Assembly (NCBI RefSeq): GCF_020535545.1
Contig: NZ_CP084752.1
Location: 3,561,501-3,625,500 of the forward strand
Source: Roseateles sp. XES5
Lineage (GTDB): Bacteria; Pseudomonadota; Alphaproteobacteria; Rhizobiales; Rhizobiaceae
Reading direction: 5' to 3'
Length of the DNA stretch: 64,000 nucleotides
Under the pieces are notes generated by a model. It saw nothing but the letters and a program-made list of their open reading frames with translations. It searched no databases and was not told the DNA's origin. Shown piece after piece: positions 32,458-42,164 of this stretch. The position numbers and the translations under genes are program-made. The stretch's first letter is position 1. Every line of letters begins with the position of its first letter.

Positions 32458-32705
32458 GGCGTTTCAGCGGTCTGGTTGGTTGGTTTAAGGAATTTAACAG
32501 TTGCGCCTTTCGCGGGTGTAAAACGCGGTGGTTGCATTTTCATCGAAATTTAACGGCCTGCGCGCCGTTCTGCCGGCCTTGCCTTCGGCGGGCAAATTCC
32601 GCCATAAGAGGCGGAGAATGCCGCCGGAATCGAGCGGCAAGGCCGGTTCCGCCGTGGAAACCGCCAAGGACGACCAGCATGCCGCCGATGGCGCGGGGAG
32701 GACCG

Positions 32706-32942
32706 ATGAAGCCGATTTTCGTGCAATTGCAATGCGCTCCGGGCAAGACTTATGAAGTGGCCGACGCGCTTTACGCTACGGAACTCATTTCGGAACTCTA
32801 TTCCACCAGCGGCGACTACGACCTTCTCCTGAAGATCTATGTCGACAGCGAGGAGGACATCGGCAAGTTCATCAACGATCACGTCGCCTCCATTCCCGGC
32901 ATCGTGCGCTCGCTGACCACGCTGACCTTCCGCGCATTCTAA
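32706..32942 (+). CDS. Lrp/AsnC ligand-binding (RAM) domain protein
   Basis: A 78-residue protein consisting only of the RAM effector domain of Lrp/AsnC regulators, with the pattern APGKTYEVADALYA, SGDYDLLLKIYVDSEED and IPGIVRSLTTLTF. There is no helix-turn-helix part. Stand-alone RAM proteins bind small ligands such as amino acids and may form oligomers with full Lrp proteins. GGGGAGGACCG before the ATG at 32706 fixes the start against a longer frame. Confidence 0.85.
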   Translation: MKPIFVQLQCAPGKTYEVADALYATELISELYSTSGDYDLLLKIYVDSEEDIGKFINDHVASIPGIVRSLTTLTFRAF

Positions 32943-33000
32943 GCAATATTCCCCTCCGCCTGTTCTTGCGCTAAGAGCGGCGCAACGAAAGAAGGCTGAC

Positions 33001-33993
33001 ATGGCAGGCATCGAACACAGGCAGGTGGAAGGCGACGAGGCGGGCATGCGCCTCGACCGGTGGTTCAAGGTCCATTATCCGGGCCTTGGCTTCGGCCAGC
33101 TTCAGAAATTGCTGCGCTCCGGCCAGGTCCGCGTCGACGGCGGCCGCGCCAAGAGCGACACGCGGGTGCAGCCCGGCCAGATGGTCCGCATCCCGCCGAT
33201 GGACGTCGACGCCAAGGCGCCGAAGGCCGGCCCGATTGCCGGCCGCGATCTCAAGCATTCCCCCGATGGCGAATTGCTGTCCCGCATGCTGCTGCATGAG
33301 GACGACAAGGTCTTCGTGCTCAACAAGCCGGCCGGCATCGCCGTGCAGGGCGGTTCGGGCGTTACCCGGCATATCGACAAGATGCTGGAGGCCTGGACCA
33401 GCCAGAAGGGCGAGAAGCCGCGCCTCGTGCACCGCCTCGACCGCGACACTTCGGGCGTGCTCGTCATCGCCCGCACGCGCGGCGCCGCCCAGAAGCTGAC
33501 CGCCGCCTTCCGCGAGCGCGACACCAAGAAGACCTACTGGTCCATCGTGAAGGGCGTGCCGAAGAAGCGCGAGGACAAGATCTCCACCTGGCTCGTCAAG
33601 GAACAGACGCCGGACGGCGACCGCATGCGCATCGCCAAGCACGGCGAGGACGGGGCGGACCACGCCGTCTCCTTCTACCGCGTCGTCGAGCAGGCCGGGC
33701 AGAACTTCGCCTGGCTGGAGATGGAGCCCTATACCGGCCGCACGCACCAGCTGCGCGTTCACGCCGCCCATATCGGCCACCCGATCCTGGGCGACCCGAA
33801 GTATTTCGAGGCGGATATCAACTGGCCCTTCCCGGGCGGCGTGCAGAACCGCCTGCATCTCCATGCCCGCCACATCGACATTCCGCATCCCTCGGGCGGG
33901 CGCCTGCGCGTAACCGCGCCGCTGCCGCCGCACATGGTGCAGACGTGGAACCTCTTCGGCTTCGACCAGAGCGCGGCGGACGAGGAAGACTGA
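33001..33993 (+). CDS. RluC/RluD-type rRNA pseudouridine synthase
   Basis: A 330-residue enzyme that isomerises uridine to pseudouridine in 23S rRNA. An N-terminal S4 domain (GMRLDRWFKVHYPGLG to GQVRVDGG, residues 15-50) precedes the catalytic domain with RLVHRLDRDTSGVLVIART, whose aspartate is the catalytic residue. TGRTHQLRVHAAHIGHPILG is also present. RluC is the closest match by layout. Its stop overlaps the next gene start (TGATG). Confidence 0.9.
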   Translation: MAGIEHRQVEGDEAGMRLDRWFKVHYPGLGFGQLQKLLRSGQVRVDGGRAKSDTRVQPGQMVRIPPMDVDAKAPKAGPIAGRDLKHSPDGELLSRMLLHEDDKVFVLNKPAGIAVQGGSGVTRHIDKMLEAWTSQKGEKPRLVHRLDRDTSGVLVIARTRGAAQKLTAAFRERDTKKTYWSIVKGVPKKREDKISTWLVKEQTPDGDRMRIAKHGEDGADHAVSFYRVVEQAGQNFAWLEMEPYTGRTHQLRVHAAHIGHPILGDPKYFEADINWPFPGGVQNRLHLHARHIDIPHPSGGRLRVTAPLPPHMVQTWNLFGFDQSAADEED

Positions 33994-34658
33994 TGCGCCT
34001 CGTTCTGTTCGATTGCGATGGCACGCTGGTCGACAGCGCGAACCTGATCCATGAGGTCATGGCGCGTACATTCGTCGATTTTGGCCATGCGCGGCCGGAT
34101 GTCGCCGAGACCAAGGCGATCATCGGCCTGACGCTCGACATCGCCATTGCCCGCATGCAGGGCAAGCCGCATGTCGACGAGGAAGCGCTGGCCATGACCG
34201 CGCATTACAAGGCGATCTATTCGGGCGTGCGCGCCGAGCCCGGTTATCAGGAGCCGCTGTTTCCCGGCATCGCCGCCATGATGGCGCGGCTGGAGCGGGA
34301 GGACGACCTGATCCTCGGCGCCGTCACCGGCAAATCCCGCCGCGGCCTCGATCTCATCCGCACCGCCCACGGCTTCGACAAGACCTTCTTCGTTTCGCGC
34401 ACGGCGGACGATTGCCCCTCCAAGCCGCATCCCGCCATGGTGACGGAATGCTGCAGCGAAGCGGGCATCGAGGTCGGCCGGACGGTTGTCATCGGCGATG
34501 CGATTTACGATATGCAGATGGCGAGGGCCGCCGGCGCTCAGGCGATCGGCGTTTCCTGGGGCTATGCCTCGGTGCCCGAACTGGTCGAGGCCGGCGCGGA
34601 TCATATCCTGCGCACGCCCGCCGACCTTCTCGAATGGCTGGAGATTTCCGATGCGTGA
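33993..34658 (+). CDS. HAD-superfamily (subfamily IA) phosphatase
   Basis: A 221-residue haloacid-dehalogenase-like hydrolase of the phosphoglycolate-phosphatase type. The nucleophile motif is LFDCDGTLVDS at the N-terminus, the third-motif lysine is in DDCPSKPHPAM, and the metal site is in VVIGDAIYDMQMARAAG. The substrate is unknown. It is coupled to the pseudouridine synthase upstream and overlaps the ATP12 gene by eight bases. Confidence 0.88.
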   Translation: MRLVLFDCDGTLVDSANLIHEVMARTFVDFGHARPDVAETKAIIGLTLDIAIARMQGKPHVDEEALAMTAHYKAIYSGVRAEPGYQEPLFPGIAAMMARLEREDDLILGAVTGKSRRGLDLIRTAHGFDKTFFVSRTADDCPSKPHPAMVTECCSEAGIEVGRTVVIGDAIYDMQMARAAGAQAIGVSWGYASVPELVEAGADHILRTPADLLEWLEISDA

Positions 34659-35436
34659 TATCCTGAGCGACCTTTCCGAAGCGATGAGCGATCCCGATCC
34701 GGTACGCCGCGCGCAGATCCAGATGAAGCGCCCGCTGCCGAAGCGCTTCTACAAGGAGGTGTCGACGGAGCGGACGGAAGAGGGCTATCGCATCCTGCTC
34801 GACGGCCGTCCGGTGCGCACGCCCGGCAAGAAGCTGCTTGCCGTGCCCGCCGCCGCCATCGCCGAGCGGCTGAAAGCCGAATGGGACGGGCAGGGCGAGG
34901 AGATCGATCCCGCCAGGATGCCGGTGACGCGTCTTGCCAACACGGCCATCGATGGGGTCACCGAGAATTTCGATGCGGTCTTCGAGGAGATCGTGCGTTT
35001 CGCCGGCACGGACATGCTGTGCTACCGCGCCGATTCTCCTGACGGACTTGTCGCGCGTCAGCGCGAAGGCTGGGACCCGGTCATCCGCTGGGCGGCGGAC
35101 GCGAAAGGCGCGCGTTTCATCCTCGTGGAAGGCGTGATGCACCAGGAGCAGCCAACAGAGGCCATCGAGGCCTTCGCGGCGGCGCTTTCTGTCTACCGGG
35201 ATCCGCTCGCGCTCGCCTGCCTGCACACGGTCACGACGCTCACCGGTTCGGCGCTGCTGGCGCTGGCGCTGGCCGAAAGCGTGATCGATGCGGAAAAGGC
35301 CTGGTCGCTCGCCCATGTCGACGAGGATTGGCAGATCGAGCACTGGGGCACGGACGAGGAGGCTTTCCACCGCCGCGAACTGCGCCGCGCCGAACTGGAC
35401 GTCGCCGCCACCGTTCTGGCCGGCCTCTTCTCCTGA
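34651..35436 (+). CDS. ATP12-family F1-ATPase assembly chaperone
   Basis: A 261-residue ATP12 protein, a family found in alphaproteobacteria and mitochondria that binds the F1 alpha subunit before assembly. Motifs are KRFYKEVSTERTEEGYRILLDGRPVRTPGK and the conserved C-terminal EDWQIEHWGTDEEA. The start at 34651 (MRDILSDLSEAM) overlaps the HAD gene. The family restriction supports an alphaproteobacterial host. Confidence 0.92.
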   Translation: MRDILSDLSEAMSDPDPVRRAQIQMKRPLPKRFYKEVSTERTEEGYRILLDGRPVRTPGKKLLAVPAAAIAERLKAEWDGQGEEIDPARMPVTRLANTAIDGVTENFDAVFEEIVRFAGTDMLCYRADSPDGLVARQREGWDPVIRWAADAKGARFILVEGVMHQEQPTEAIEAFAAALSVYRDPLALACLHTVTTLTGSALLALALAESVIDAEKAWSLAHVDEDWQIEHWGTDEEAFHRRELRRAELDVAATVLAGLFS

Positions 35437-35457
35437 TCGTGTTACCGCCTGGAGTTT

Positions 35458-35552
35458 GTCAGGGAAAAGTGGGAACCGGTTTTCCCGAAAAGACAAACGA
35501 AAACAAAAGAATTCAGAGCATGTCTGGTTCAATCTGAACCTGGCATGCTCTA
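35458..35552. repeat. RIME1-like rhizobial intergenic repeat
   Basis: A mosaic palindromic repeat. The left part holds GGGAAAAGTGGGAACCGG with TTTTCCC; the right part has nested stems AGAGCATG/CATGCTCT (35515-35522, 35544-35551) and GGTTCA/TGAACC (35526-35531, 35535-35540). This matches the form of the RIME elements spread through Rhizobium genomes between genes. Confidence 0.8.
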
Positions 35553-35585
35553 GAATCCGTTTCCACTGAAACGGAGGATATGCCC

Positions 35586-35972
35586 ATGGTCGACCGCTTG
35601 TCCGCCTGCCGGCCACAGGCCCTGGCACTGTTGCGCATCATGACGGCGCTGCTCTTCATCGAGCATGGAACGCAGAAATTCTTCGATTTTCCGCCGGCCG
35701 AACCACCCTTCGGGGATCTGATGAACATCATCGGCGTCGCGGGCGCGCTGGAGATCGTCGGCGGCCTGTTGATTCTGGTCGGACTGTTCACGCGGCCGGC
35801 GGCCTTCGTGCTCTGCGGCTTCATGGCAGTCGCCTATTTCATGGCGCATGCGCCGCAGAGCTTCTTCCCGATCAACAATCGCGGCGATGCCGCGATTCTC
35901 TTCTCGTTCGTCTTTCTCTACCTGACCGTGGCGGGGCCGGGGGCTTTCGCCCTCGACAATCGCCGGGCCTAG
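35586..35972 (+). CDS. DoxX family membrane protein
   Basis: A 128-residue inner-membrane protein with four membrane helices. DoxX marks are ALLRIMTALLFIEHGTQKFFDF near the start and a glycine-rich third helix (ALEIVGGLLILVGLFTRPAAF). The family includes subunits of quinol oxidases and proteins of oxidative-stress complexes; no specific role can be given. CGGAGGAT lies eight bases before the ATG at 35586, a better fit than the ATG at 35580. Confidence 0.85.
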   Translation: MVDRLSACRPQALALLRIMTALLFIEHGTQKFFDFPPAEPPFGDLMNIIGVAGALEIVGGLLILVGLFTRPAAFVLCGFMAVAYFMAHAPQSFFPINNRGDAAILFSFVFLYLTVAGPGAFALDNRRA

Positions 35973-35987
35973 ATTTTTGTTTTTACC

Positions 35988-36030
35988 GCATTATCCGAGG
36001 CCGAAGCGATCCCGCTTCGGCTGGAAATGC
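35988..36030. repeat. Second palindromic rhizobial intergenic repeat
   Basis: GCCGAAGCG and CGCTTCGGC form a perfect stem with a four-base loop, inside outer arms GCATT and AATGC. It lies between the convergent doxX and gdx genes and resembles the short REP-like repeats common in Rhizobiaceae. It could also end transcription from either side. Confidence 0.6.
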
Positions 36031-36031
36031 A

Positions 36032-36346
36032 TTAGGCGACGAATTTCAGGCCGAGAATGCCGGTGACGATGAGGGCGATGCAGCCGAGGCGCATGGCCGT
36101 GACCGGCTCGGCGAAGAGGATGATGCCGAGGAAGACGGTGCCGACCGTGCCGATGCCCGTCCAGATGGCATAGGCCGTGCCCATCGGCAGCGTCTTCACG
36201 GCAAGGCCGAGCAGCACGATGCTGATGACCATGGAACCGGCGGTGAGCACAGTGGGGAGGGGCTTCGTGAAGCCATCGGTATATTTGAGACCGACGGCCC
36301 AGCCGATTTCAAAGATACCTGCGAGGGTGAGAAGAATCCAGGGCAT
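36032..36346 (-). CDS. gdx: SMR-family guanidinium exporter Gdx (SugE type)
   Basis: A 104-residue small-multidrug-resistance protein with four membrane helices. The essential glutamate is in AGIFEIGWAVGLKYTDGF near residue 13, and the SugE/Gdx pattern GLKYTDGF plus GTAYAIWTGIGTVGTV separates it from EmrE-type drug pumps. Gdx proteins exchange guanidinium for protons. The upstream leader carries a guanidine-II riboswitch, which strongly supports guanidinium export as the role. Confidence 0.9.
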   Translation of the reverse strand: MPWILLTLAGIFEIGWAVGLKYTDGFTKPLPTVLTAGSMVISIVLLGLAVKTLPMGTAYAIWTGIGTVGTVFLGIILFAEPVTAMRLGCIALIVTGILGLKFVA

Positions 36347-36369
36347 TTTGCCTACTCCGTTTCAAGGGA

Positions 36370-36423
36370 GCGAGGCCGTCCCCGCGATCGTGACCGGATT
36401 GTTCCGGCGGTAGCCGTCTACCG
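36370..36423 (-). ncRNA. Guanidine-II (mini-ykkC) riboswitch
   Basis: On the minus strand two short hairpins with identical ACGG loops precede gdx: CGGTAG-ACGG-CTACCG (36423-36408) and GCGGGG-ACGG-CCTCGC (36385-36370), separated by 22 bases. Twin stems capped by ACGR are the definition of the guanidine-II class. The second stem lies 23 bases before the gdx ATG, close to the ribosome site CGGAG, fitting control of translation. Confidence 0.88.
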
Positions 36424-36502
36424 GGGCGGACTATTGCTCAACCGCGCGGCAAGGGCAAGGGCGGGGGCGGCACGTCAGCCATGCGCCCCCGCCATAGCTT
36501 TC

Positions 36503-37336
36503 TCAGCCGAGGCGTTCGGCATGCCACTTCAGGTGATCGTCCATGAAGGTCGAGATGAAGTAGTAGGAATGATCGTAGCGCTCGTGCATGCGCAGCGTCA
36601 GCTTGATGTCCGTGTCCTTGATTGCCTCCTCGAACAGCCAGGGGCGCAGACCGTTTTCCAGGAAGCCGTCCGCCTTGCCCTGGTCGATGAGGAATTCCGG
36701 GAAACGCGCGCCGTCCGCCACGAGGGCGCAGGCATCGTATTCGCGCCACTTCGCCTTGTCGGCGCCGAGATATTTCTCAAAGGCTGGCGCCGACCAGTCG
36801 GCGGTGGAGGGCTCGACGATCGGTGCGAAGGCCGAGCAGCTCTTGAAGCGGTCCGGATGCTTCAGCGCGATGGTCATCGCACCATGGCCGCCCATCGAGT
36901 GGCCGAAGATACCCTGGCGGTCCATGTCCATGCGGAAATGCTGACGGAGGAAATTGGGCAGCTCTTCCGTCACGTAGCTGTACATCTGGAAATTCCTGGC
37001 CCAGGGCTCCTCGGTGGCGTCGAGATAGAAGCCCGCCCCCTTGCCCATCTGCCAGTTGGTGATTTCGTCCGGCACGTCGTTGCCGCGCGGGCTCACATCC
37101 GGGCAGACGACGATAAGGCCGAGCTCGGCGGCCATGCGGCGATACTCGCCCTTTTCAAGCACGTTGGCATGGGTGCAGGTGAGGCCGGAGAGATACCACA
37201 GCACCGGGCGCGGCTCGCGGGTCGCCTGCGGCGGCACGAAGACGGCAAAGGTCATCTCGCAATTGCAGGCTTCCGAATCGTGGCTGAACACGCCCTGCAT
37301 GCCGCCGAAGGCGGTGTTTTGGGAAAGTACTTTCAT
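36503..37336 (-). CDS. fghA: S-formylglutathione hydrolase
   Basis: A 277-residue esterase-D family enzyme that hydrolyses S-formylglutathione to formate and glutathione, the last step of glutathione-linked formaldehyde oxidation. The nucleophile motif GHSMGGHGA is near residue 146, and YLSGLTCTHANVLEKGEYRR and the NGLRPWLFEEA-like C-terminal region are typical. It is the last gene of an operon that begins with the matching dehydrogenase at 40568. Confidence 0.94.
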   Translation of the reverse strand: MKVLSQNTAFGGMQGVFSHDSEACNCEMTFAVFVPPQATREPRPVLWYLSGLTCTHANVLEKGEYRRMAAELGLIVVCPDVSPRGNDVPDEITNWQMGKGAGFYLDATEEPWARNFQMYSYVTEELPNFLRQHFRMDMDRQGIFGHSMGGHGAMTIALKHPDRFKSCSAFAPIVEPSTADWSAPAFEKYLGADKAKWREYDACALVADGARFPEFLIDQGKADGFLENGLRPWLFEEAIKDTDIKLTLRMHERYDHSYYFISTFMDDHLKWHAERLG

Positions 37337-37353
37337 TGGGAACTCCGATGGTT

Positions 37354-38010
37354 TCAGGTGGCGAGCGACACGGCCGCGTTGACCGCGGCGGCGACCAGCA
37401 CCGTGTTGAAGAAATAGGAGACGACAGCATGCAGCAGGTTCACCTTGCGCATCGCCGTCGAGGTAATCGCGACGTCGGAGGTCTGCGCCGTCATGCCGAT
37501 CACGAAGGCGAAATAGAGGAAATCATAGACGCCGGGGGGCGAATCGTCGGGAAACTTGAGGCTCCGGGCGGCGTCCTTGCCGATCCTGGCGCGGCCCGGT
37601 CGCCAGTAGAGATGGGCGTAGTGCAGCGCCGCCATGGTATGGATGGTCAGCCAGCCGAGCGCCACGGAGGCGAAGGCGAGCACGAATTCGGGGCCTGTCG
37701 CTGCCGCCCGGTTCAGCACCACGAAGAGAGAGCCCGTCGAGATCGCGACGGCGGCGAAGGTGACGGCGAAGATGATGGCGACCGGTTCGTCGGCATCCGT
37801 TGCGTAGTGCTCGAGATAGGCGGCGGTAAGGTAAGGCAGCCTGAGGGCGGTCAGCAGCAGGTAGGAGAGGAAGAAGGCGACGGCGGCGGCATCGACGGCG
37901 AAATCCGGCTTGAGCCACAGCGCGGCCGCAAGCACGAGCGCGGAAGAGCCGAGGCCGGCGTAGAAGGGGACGTGCCGCCCATAGGTCCGCGGCCCCGGCG
38001 CGCCCGTCAT
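37354..38010 (-). CDS. DUF1345 membrane protein
   Basis: A 218-residue membrane protein with about five helices, matching DUF1345 (FLSYLLLTALRLPYLTAAYLEHYATDADEP and PGVYDFLYFAFVIGMTAQTSDVAI). The family is uncharacterised. The start at 38010 overlaps the stop of the YaiI-like gene (ATGA), so it is coupled. Its place in the formaldehyde operon is conserved only as far as this window shows. Confidence 0.8.
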   Translation of the reverse strand: MTGAPGPRTYGRHVPFYAGLGSSALVLAAALWLKPDFAVDAAAVAFFLSYLLLTALRLPYLTAAYLEHYATDADEPVAIIFAVTFAAVAISTGSLFVVLNRAAATGPEFVLAFASVALGWLTIHTMAALHYAHLYWRPGRARIGKDAARSLKFPDDSPPGVYDFLYFAFVIGMTAQTSDVAITSTAMRKVNLLHAVVSYFFNTVLVAAAVNAAVSLAT

Positions 38011-38480
38011 GCGCCGGTCCGCGCGTTCTTGGCCCGGCGGCAAAGGCGGTCGAGCGTTTCGAGGAAGGCGGAACGGTCGCGCGGCGAGAAGGCGGCATTG
38101 TAGCCCTTGCTTTCGCCTGTCTCGCGCAGATGCGCGCCGAGATCGCGCATGGCGCTCGCCATGCCGATATTCGTCTGGTCGAAGAGCCGGCCGGTGGGGC
38201 CGGTGACATGCGCGCCCTTGGCGACCGTGCGCCCGGCGAGCGGCACGTCGGCGGTGACGACGATGTCACCCTCCTGCACATTCTCGACGATCCAGTTGTC
38301 CGCCGCATCGAAGGCGCCGGAGACGATGACGTTGCGGATCATCGGATCGCGGGAGGGACGCAGGCCCGAATTGGCGACGAAGGTCACGGGCAGGCCGTGG
38401 CGTTCGGCCACCTTCAGGATTTCCGGCTTCACCGGGCAGGCGTCGGCATCGACATAAAGGATCGGCAGGTCTTCGCTCAT
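38007..38480 (-). CDS. YaiI/YqxD family (DUF188) protein
   Basis: A 157-residue protein of the UPF0178/YaiI family, related to PIN/NYN nucleases. The conserved start ILYVDADACPVKPEILKVAERH and the block ENVQEGDIVVTADVPLAGR hold the acidic residues of the presumed metal site. No activity has been shown for the family. The start at 38480 was chosen because the 18-base longer version would run into the upstream gene. Confidence 0.88.
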   Translation of the reverse strand: MSEDLPILYVDADACPVKPEILKVAERHGLPVTFVANSGLRPSRDPMIRNVIVSGAFDAADNWIVENVQEGDIVVTADVPLAGRTVAKGAHVTGPTGRLFDQTNIGMASAMRDLGAHLRETGESKGYNAAFSPRDRSAFLETLDRLCRRAKNARTGA

Positions 38481-38497
38481 TGCTCTTTCTTCGGCCA

Positions 38498-38977
38498 CTA
38501 TCGCCGCGCCGCGCCCTGGCCTTGCGGAGTGGAGGCGCTGGCAGGCGTCGAGCCGGAGGTCGTGCCGCTCGCTGTGGTGGCGCCACCGTTCTGCGGACGC
38601 CAGATTTCTGTTCCCAGCGCTTCGCCGCTGATGTTCGTCCAGACGCCGGACCAGGAGCCGTCGCCCTGAAGCTCGTAGAGCGCGATGCCGTGCCCTTCGC
38701 CGGCACTGTAGCTGACGGCGAAGGTCTTGTCCGACCCCTTGGCCAGCGTGCCGATGCCCTGCGTCTCGTCCGCGCCGAAGCGCCAGGTGACGGCATAGGT
38801 CTCGCCGGTCTTCTTCACCTCGATGACCCCCTCATAGGGGCTGTGGTCGCCGGGATTGGTGCCGGTCATGGCATAGGTGCCTTCCGGCCCGGCCAGCGCG
38901 AGCGACGGCGCAAGGCCGGCGGCGGCGAGAAGCGCTGCCGCGATGATGCGTCGTACCGGGCGGATCGTGATGGTCAT
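38498..38977 (-). CDS. Secreted hypothetical protein
   Basis: A 159-residue exported protein. Residues 1-29 form a signal peptide (positive start, hydrophobic core, cleavage likely after SLALA). The mature part is a small beta-rich domain with GTYAMTGTNPGDHSPYEGVIEV and ALYELQGDGSWSGVW, then a low-complexity Thr/Ser/Ala tail. No named family is recognised with confidence. It overlaps the GNAT gene stop by four bases (ATGA). Confidence 0.75.
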   Translation of the reverse strand: MTITIRPVRRIIAAALLAAAGLAPSLALAGPEGTYAMTGTNPGDHSPYEGVIEVKKTGETYAVTWRFGADETQGIGTLAKGSDKTFAVSYSAGEGHGIALYELQGDGSWSGVWTNISGEALGTEIWRPQNGGATTASGTTSGSTPASASTPQGQGAARR

Positions 38978-39440
38978 GGCTGGCTCTCTGTCGCGGGGCG
39001 GATCATGTCGATATGCGGAATGCCGTCCTCGACATATTCCTCCGACGTCGGCGAAAAGCCAAGCGAGCGATAGAAGTGTTCGAGATAGCTCTGTGCCGAA
39101 AGAGCGATGGGCATGCCGGGAAAATGCGTCTCGCAGGCGCCGATCGCCTCCTGCATCAGCGCATCGCCCAGACGCTTGCCGCGATGGTCCGGCGCGACGA
39201 GCACGCGGCCGATGCGCGGCGGCTTGCCCTCCGGCTGCCAGAGCCGCGCATAGGCGGCCGTGTCGCCGTCGATCAGCAGCCGCAGATGCAGCGCCGCCAT
39301 GTCCTTACCGTCGAGTTCGGGATAGGCGCAGGCCTGTTCCACGACGAAAACGTCCACGCGCAGCCGGAGCAGCGCATAGAGTTCGGCGGCGGAGAAGGCC
39401 TCCAGCCGCCGGATGTCGACACTATAGGCAGACGCCGCCA

Positions 39441-39441
<1 letters not shown>
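38974..39441 (-). CDS. GNAT-family acetyltransferase, ElaA-like
   Basis: A 155-residue GNAT enzyme of the ElaA type. It begins RLEAFSAAELYALLRLRVDVFVVEQ and has the acetyl-CoA loop RVLVAPDHRGKRLGDALM near residue 92. The acceptor substrate is unknown. The ATG at 39441 shares a base with the adhC stop (TGATG), so it is translated with the dehydrogenase. Confidence 0.85.
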
Positions 39442-40568
<1,127 letters not shown>

Positions 40569-40649
40569 GTTCGTCTCCTTATGCGGATTCTCTGTCGGGC
40601 AGACCATTGCAGAGCCGGCCCGGGGTCTCAAGTGCGGTGGTTGGAAAAT

Positions 40650-41054
40650 TCAGTCCCGATCCTTGCCGATCAGCTGGGCGATTTCAGCCTCCAGTGCGGC
40701 GATCGCCTTGCCGGTCTGGTCGTGCAACTGGCGGATCTCCCGAAGCTGGCGCAGCAGCGGGTGCAGATGCTCGTCGCCGGCCGGATCCGCCGGGGCTTCG
40801 CCGATGCCGGCGATCAGCCAGGAGGGCGAGACGGAGAGCACGCCAGCCAGGATGAAAAGCGCCTTGGTGTCGGGTTCGGCATGGTCGCGTTCCCAGCCGC
40901 CGACCGTCGGCTCCGGCAGGCCGAGCCGGGCGGCGAGATCCTGCAGGGACAGGCCGAGCGCGTCGCGCGCCCGCCAGATGCGCCCGCCGAGCGTGTCGCC
41001 ATCGGCGCGGCCGGAAGGAAAGGGGATGGTGTTGCCTTCACCGGGAAAGGTCAT
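40650..41054 (-). CDS. XRE-family helix-turn-helix regulator
   Basis: A 134-residue DNA-binding protein. The HTH_3 domain covers residues 23-80 (GRIWRARDALGLSLQDLAARLGLPEPTVGGWERDHAEP), followed by a short coiled-coil tail (RQLREIRQLHDQTGKAIAALEAEIAQL) that probably mediates dimerisation. The start at 41054 has GGAGG five bases before it. It sits just upstream of the formaldehyde operon and could control it, but no operator was identified. Confidence 0.82.
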   Translation of the reverse strand: MTFPGEGNTIPFPSGRADGDTLGGRIWRARDALGLSLQDLAARLGLPEPTVGGWERDHAEPDTKALFILAGVLSVSPSWLIAGIGEAPADPAGDEHLHPLLRQLREIRQLHDQTGKAIAALEAEIAQLIGKDRD

Positions 41055-41209
41055 CACGGCCTCCATTGTCTATGGCCGGAGCATATAGCCAAGCCGGGCG
41101 CCTCTTCTACCTCAAATGCGCCGCTTCGCGCCGCCCCGCGCAATGGCAGGATTTCCGGCATTGCCAGCGGGGCGAAAAGGGCTATTGAGGGGCGAACGAG
41201 GAGACCGCC

Positions 41210-42157
41210 ATGACCGCGACGACCAGCGCCCCGGACCCGCAGGGCAGCACGATGCAGGGTGTCGCCTTGATGGCCGTCGCCATGCTGCTTCTGCCCTGCA
41301 TGGATGCCATCGCCAAATACATGGCGACCTTTGCCGGCATGTCGCCGGGGCAGGTGACGTTCTACCGTTTCTTCTTCCAGATCGTCTGCACGATCCCGCT
41401 GATCTTCACGGCCGCCGGAAGCGCGACGCTGAGGCCGAAGCGTCCGTGGATGAACCTTCTGCGCGGCGCGATCCACGGCGCGGCGAGCCTGCTGTTCTTT
41501 GCGGCGGTGAAATACATGCCGCTCGCCGATGTCTTCGCCATCTATTTCGTCGAGCCGTTCATCCTCACGGCCATGTCGGCCGCCTTCCTCGGCGACAAGG
41601 TCGGCTGGCGGCGCTGGCTTGCCATCGTCGTCGGCTTCGGCGGCGCGCTCATCGTCATCCAGCCGAGCTTCATCCTGTTCGGCTGGACGGCCCTTCTGCC
41701 GGTCGCATGCGCCTTCCTCTATTCCGTCTATCTCTTCATGAACCGCGCCATCGGCGATGCCGATTCGCCGCTGACCATGCAGACGATCGCCGGTTTCGGC
41801 GGCACGCTCTTCATGGGCGCCGCGCTCTTCCTCGGCGATTCGGCCGGTATCGCCGATTTCGCGCCGTCCCTGCCGCCCTCGCTTTTCACGCTGCTGCTGC
41901 TGGTGATTCTCGGCGCGCTCTCGGGTTACGCCCACATGCTCGTCGTGCGCGCCTTTCGCATGGCGCCGCTCTCGCTGCTCGCGCCGTTCCAGTATTTCGA
42001 GATCATCTCGGCGACCGTGCTCGGCTATGCGATCTTCGGCGATTTCCCGACGCCCTCGAAATGGCTCGGCATCGCCATCATCGTCGCCTCCGGCCTCTTC
42101 ATCATCTGGCGTGAACAGAAGAGCCGCAGGGTCAAGGCGGACGCGGCCTTCGAATAG
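41210..42157 (+). CDS. EamA/DMT-superfamily transporter
   Basis: A 315-residue inner-membrane protein with ten predicted helices in two EamA repeats (about residues 15-150 and 165-300). Family marks include FFFQIVCTIPLI and LLAPFQYFEIISATVLGYAIFGDFP. DMT carriers export metabolites or drugs; the substrate cannot be told. It is a single gene convergent with lipB. Confidence 0.85.
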   Translation: MTATTSAPDPQGSTMQGVALMAVAMLLLPCMDAIAKYMATFAGMSPGQVTFYRFFFQIVCTIPLIFTAAGSATLRPKRPWMNLLRGAIHGAASLLFFAAVKYMPLADVFAIYFVEPFILTAMSAAFLGDKVGWRRWLAIVVGFGGALIVIQPSFILFGWTALLPVACAFLYSVYLFMNRAIGDADSPLTMQTIAGFGGTLFMGAALFLGDSAGIADFAPSLPPSLFTLLLLVILGALSGYAHMLVVRAFRMAPLSLLAPFQYFEIISATVLGYAIFGDFPTPSKWLGIAIIVASGLFIIWREQKSRRVKADAAFE

Positions 42158-42164
42158 GCTGCTT

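Noticed and set aside
36459..36492. GC-rich inverted repeat after fghA as a terminator
   Set aside because: The stem is good but there is no T-run in either direction; not listed as a feature.
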